From Hypsibius dujardini (Eukaryota; Tardigrada; Eutardigrada; Parachela; Hypsibiidae): a stretch of 22,187 nt of DNA. Below, in pieces: positions 19,101-22,187 of this stretch (positions are counted from its first letter, which is position 1; each line of letters starts with the position of its first letter). A program made the position numbers and the translations under genes. The notes below the pieces were generated by a model. The model had not been told where the DNA came from. It did no database searches and saw only the letters and a program-made list of their open reading frames with translations. The stretch spans positions 1 through 22,187 of the forward strand of contig LRSR01000422.1 in the NCBI GenBank assembly GCA_001579985.1. The letters run 5' to 3'.

Positions 19101-21418
19101 CAAAGAAACAGTGATGCTGCTAATATTAGAGAATTTTTGAATAGAACTTCCCCATTTAGGAACAGCAAACCGAAGGGGACCGTTTAACCGAACCCGTTCA
19201 ATCGGGTTTTCCGGTCCAGTTCTTAAAAAAGACCGCAAAAAGTGTAACCCGTTTGACCGAAAGACCGGGCCGGTTGTGACCGGTTGAAATCGGTTTTCAA
19301 AACAGACCGACTTGCTTCGAACCGGTTCATACCGGTTCCAATTGATTGATCAAAACAGTTTTAAAAAATGTATTTGTTTTGCCGTTCATTAAATTAAAAC
19401 TAGCGAAAAATTTATTGTTTAAATTTTTTTACTGTGGAAAGAACAATATTGCTTCGATGGTAATATATTTTATATCAGGGCCATTAGTTTCCGTTGATGA
19501 GAATGCAGTATGCGAGTAAATGATTTTGAACCGGTTTAAACCGGTTCGGGTTCAACGGTTCAACGGTTTTTATAAAGACCAGACCACATTTTGAACCGAT
19601 TCGGCGATGGAATCGAATAGTTGTAACCGGCTTAGAAAAAAACCGGACCAGAGCCGGAACTGGGACCGTAATTGGAACCGATTGCCATCCCTACCGGCTC
19701 CATAATTCTTGGTCGTCCAAATGGCCGGAATGCTACGCGGTTTAATCTTGACGGTACATGAATAAAAAATGTTATTTCCGTTCGACTGTGACTATTAGTA
19801 TTTCTCCCGACATAAATTCATATTTTGTGGAACGGTTTCGAGGATTTAAAAAACAATTTCAGTCGGTGAAAATCAGCAAATTTTAAAAGTAGTATGGGGA
19901 ACTTTTTTGGGTCACCACACGAGAACGCCCTACCGGTTATTTGCCAGTTACCACCCATTTGCCGGAAAATATAAACGCACTTCATAGATTATGTAAACAC
20001 TGATTTCTGGCATATTTAGCATTCGTTTAAACGTTGCCTCGCTTTTCAACTATTCAAAATTCCCTGTAGAATCCACATGATTGTCATAAAAGTTTCCGTA
20101 TCACTCGCCACTTGAAATGTGCCATATCTTTATTGAAAGAAATTGATATCAGTTAATTTGAATTAATTTTGGTTTTGGACGGATCGGAATTACAATTACT
20201 TTTCAAAAGAAACGCTGCAAAATTTATCCAGCAAGCGCGCATGCCACGCTGCTGTACCGTGTGCGGGAAAGCTGTTTGCACTGGCCTTCGCAGGCCCTCG
20301 CCTGAACTGTGTCTGCTATCGATAAAATATTTTCTGCACTCGAAAGCCCACTTTGATGGCTGTTCGAATCACTTTCAAAATCAAAATTCAGGTTGTTAAA
20401 TCAGAAGTTGTTTCGGAAAACCCAAGAACCAACACTTTTATAGTTTGTCCCATGGACCGTATTTCAGATCTCCCTCAACTTTAAAGCGAATCTGAAAAAC
20501 CAAAAGAACAAACCATAGATCTATGTTAGTGTAGTGTACAGGAAAAAAATCAGAAATATTCAATCAATCGGCACCACTAAATTGAGCGAGACCTTTTTTT
20601 AAAAAATGTAAAAATATCCAGACTCAAAAGTGGTGTAGGGTCCATGCAAATAACTTTCTCAGTTGTTATGCGATTGGGATAATTTTAATTCCATTAAAAA
20701 GCCCAATTATTGCACCTCTTTTTTACTTAAAAATAATATTTGTTGTTGCATTTTGGGTCTCCAGTTTTGATCTAAAGGTAGAGATGCATGATTTAAAAAA
20801 TTGACTGAACTTGACCCTGCGACGTTTTCTTTTTTTTTCAAAACCAAAGTTGCCGTTAAAATTGATTTTTTCCTTTTGCATGGAATAACCCCATCAAATT
20901 ACTACAACATACGTGTTGTAACTTTTTGTTGCTCACGCTCTACTTCGAGAAATGCGAACCAGTTTCGATCTGGGTCAACGAAATTGGTAAAGTCTGCCAT
21001 TAGCCGGGCCACGCTTAATTTCTAGGTGCTGCCACAAACCAAAGCATTGCACCTGTCCTGCTCGTGTTCCAACGTTGAACCGAGCAAATTTTTCACAGAC
21101 CTATATATCTTCTTTTGAAATAAAGCATAACTCTTTTTTATCAGTTCATATAGGGTTAAATTCAGCAATTTTTGTTTTGTGCAAAAATGAGCCCCGCACC
21201 CGGTAGCCGCTTGTTGGAAGGAAGGCTCCTGTTAAGTATTCCTTGTTCGGCTGTTCGTTCTTACCTACTTTGGTGGCAGGGATAAACACCGCAGATACTG
21301 GTTCCGTCACATCAGGATTGGACTGCCGCCTCTTACTCTTAGACTTGTGGCGGTTGTGGTTCCTTCGCACAGGTGACTGTTGTAGGTCTGCCAGACAGGT
21401 CCGCAGATAGAGCGCTTG
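16129..21418 (-). CDS. 3' part of a four-exon gene, disordered protein of unknown function
   Basis: The visible exons are 21265-21418, 18372-19081, 16975-17211 and 16129-16224. Donors are GTAG|GTAAGA, AAAG|GTGAGC and CCG|GTAAGT; acceptors are GATACAG, TTACACCAG and ATGTTTCAG. Phases are 1, 0 and 0, all consistent, and the exons sum to 399 codons with the stop. The first exon (LYLRTCLADLQQ, then basic RHKSKSKRRQ) has the least certain 5' end and could follow a membrane segment. The long exon is low-complexity: QPVSQPQSQEP, an ENRLHRFRPPEKEE block, an acidic EEEEED run, a five-proline run. The third exon is polar (KEWKRQQATARSS, RPPRLKRPVK). The last exon ends GFTKLKYENPEQQW...PARG and stop; short, ordered-looking and possibly a sorting or binding tail. 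I do not recognise the family. Upstream exons should lie beyond 21418, perhaps outside the window. Confident of the last three exons, less of the first. Confidence 0.75.
16316..16938. mobile_element. Long fold-back element filling an intron, copy B of the 4498 family
   Basis: Both ends read (C)GAATTCAGAATCACTT-like inwards. The inverted match continues, imperfectly, for about 200-240 bases on each arm: the left arm has GCCGGTAAAGTC, ACAGGAAGATT, TTTCATTTTCACT; the inverted right arm has ACCGGTAAATTC, ACTGGAAGATT, TTCATTTTCACT. A ~140-base loop lies between. It takes up most of the 750-base intron 16225-16974 of the four-exon gene, so the transcript of that intron could fold on itself. The left arm also aligns with the element at 4498-4750. 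No coding capacity. Confidence 0.75.
17523..17541. repeat. (ATCA)n short tandem repeat
   Basis: About five ATCA units within the intron 17212-18371; related ATCAATCAATCA occurs at 17478-17489. Confidence 0.8.
18281..18346 (+). repeat. Dispersed repeat family, copy 3, in an intron
   Basis: Aligns with 13528-13595 in the same orientation (TTGATTTT, TTTGCCC, GGCC, GATGAGGG, GGTTCCGAC, GTAAG), and with 11038-11110 in the opposite one. Further similarity to copy 1 lies at 18177-18230 (GGGGGCC, CCCCACA tracts). It sits just inside the donor at 18371, so translation across it is read-through into the intron and not protein. Confidence 0.6.
19157..19693. repeat. ACCGGTT-rich degenerate repeat element in an intron
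   Basis: More than a dozen copies of AACCGGTT, ACCGG or GGTTCAACGG on both strands are concentrated in two blocks (19157-19345 and 19530-19693) around a ~180-base AT-rich middle. The outer ends are weakly inverted: TAGGAACAGCAAACCG at left, and TAGGGATGGCAATCGG reading inward from the right, about 11 of 16 matching. This resembles a non-autonomous, hAT-like element, but no 8-bp target duplication is seen. It lies in the intron 19082-21264 of the four-exon gene. Confidence 0.6.
19694..21264. other. Rest of a long intron, no further gene supported
   Basis: AT-rich sequence. A plus-strand open frame at 20169-20399 contains a cysteine-rich PRCCTVCGK...LRRPSPELC segment distantly reminiscent of the C-terminal zinc finger of piggyBac-type transposases; too little remains to call it. 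Confidence 0.35.
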
Positions 21419-22187
21419 CTACAACTCCAATAAAACTGTCTAAAAGAACAGTCCCAGGACTCGTTTAGGGTCTCTACAAGTTCGAAACAGGAACTCGCAT
21501 GATAGGGTCGGGGGGGGGGGCTTAAGATTGAAGTCTCCCTTCCCCCTAGTTGTCCTCTCCCACTTTCGGTTTCTACAATGCTGAACGTTGTTCCTTAACT
21601 TGATTACTTGAAAAAAAAATCGTTTTTAAAACCCAAAATTTGTATCTGCATGTACGAGTGTTGAGCGAAAAAACGAAACGCCTTCTTAACCCCTTGAGTT
21701 TTAATCACACCCTTTACTTGACTGATGTCCAAACGTGGGCGTTTTATGCCTGGAATTGAGGAACAACTGGGCTTTATTAAAATTGGCAAGTTTGTTATGA
21801 TCAATCAAAGTGATATTTGATCTGCACTCGTAAACCAAATATAGCCAAAAGGGGAAAGGGGAAAGGGAGGGGTACTTGTAGCCTGACCCCCTCCAGTAGG
21901 CTTTTAATCCCCCCTCTTTTTATAATTATCAGGTTTGTGAGAATCATCGAAATGAACATTGGTGAAACTTGTAAATTCAAATACTGTCGAAAGGGAGCGG
22001 TGACTTTTAGCCTAAGCCGTGTGGGAGTTGTAAGGACACAGTGTACATTTTTGAAAGTGTATTGGAATCCCAAGTGGGTATTTGGACAGTGGCGGATGGA
22101 GGTCAACCGGAGAGAAAGGCAAGCCTGGTGGAGAGGGTGGCAACCCCCCCCCCCTCCCGGCAGAGGAGACAAGTTTTAACATGCAAC
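21419..22187. other. Homopolymer-rich flank, no gene supported
   Basis: Contains an 11-base G run at 21510-21520, GGGGAAA units near 21850, a CCCCCTC tract near 21900 and a C run near 22146. Some strings (TCGAAACAGGA, TTGTCCTCTC) recall the dispersed repeats at 13528 and 17909. Upstream exons of the four-exon gene would be expected here or beyond, but none can be singled out. Confidence 0.4.

Noticed and set aside
20169-20399. Cysteine-rich open frame resembling a piggyBac C-terminal zinc finger
   Set aside because: Cysteine spacing fits poorly and no DDD-domain remnant is nearby.
21801-22179. Overlapping open frames of about 120 codons on both strands
   Set aside because: Driven by G/C runs, with glycine and proline runs at the end and no recognisable motif.

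Overview
This window looks like nuclear DNA of an invertebrate animal. Genes are sparse and split by GT-AG introns, intergenic DNA is AT-rich, and microsatellites and DNA-transposon remnants are frequent. No rRNA, tRNA, CRISPR array or bacterial-type operon is visible. The one confidently classified gene is a rhodopsin-class (class A) G-protein-coupled receptor of an orphan-like, divergent type. That type is common in expanded receptor sets of ecdysozoans, and tardigrades come to mind, but nothing here proves the lineage.

Layout, left to right. Positions 1-5400 are mostly non-coding. They hold two weak candidates for small two-exon genes (a secreted-peptide-like one on +, 51-854; a 72-residue one on -, 994-2858), a 10-bp minisatellite (1971-2130), several dinucleotide and tetranucleotide runs, and a small inverted-repeat element (4498-4750). 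Positions 5729-8225 carry a complete three-exon receptor gene on the minus strand (362 residues, both splice phases consistent); its two introns hold a CTGT microsatellite and a set of inverted and direct repeats. Positions 8226-10985 appear empty apart from a possible TATA box.

Positions 11219-13475 are a whole PIF/Harbinger DNA transposon. It has 49-bp terminal inverted repeats, a 3-bp AAT target duplication, a Myb/SANT-like gene on + and a DDE transposase on -, arranged convergently. It is decayed: an amber codon in the Myb-like gene, a frameshift in the transposase, and Gly in place of the expected third catalytic residue. To its right lie a decayed fragment related to an exon of the next gene (13978-14066), a 425-bp inverted-repeat element with a 4-bp duplication (14203-14627), and a truncated, frameshifted GPCR-like fragment (14797-15194).

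Positions 16129-21418 hold the 3' part of a second real-looking gene on the minus strand. Four exons are joined by three phase-consistent introns and encode the C-terminal ~398 residues of a mostly disordered, charged and proline-containing protein of unknown function. One of its introns is almost filled by a long fold-back element related to the one at 4498; another holds an ACCGGTT-rich degenerate repeat. The right end (21419-22187) shows only homopolymer-rich sequence.

The genes do not form a pathway. The main story is a receptor gene and an unknown gene in a landscape of dying, small DNA transposons and duplicated fragments.
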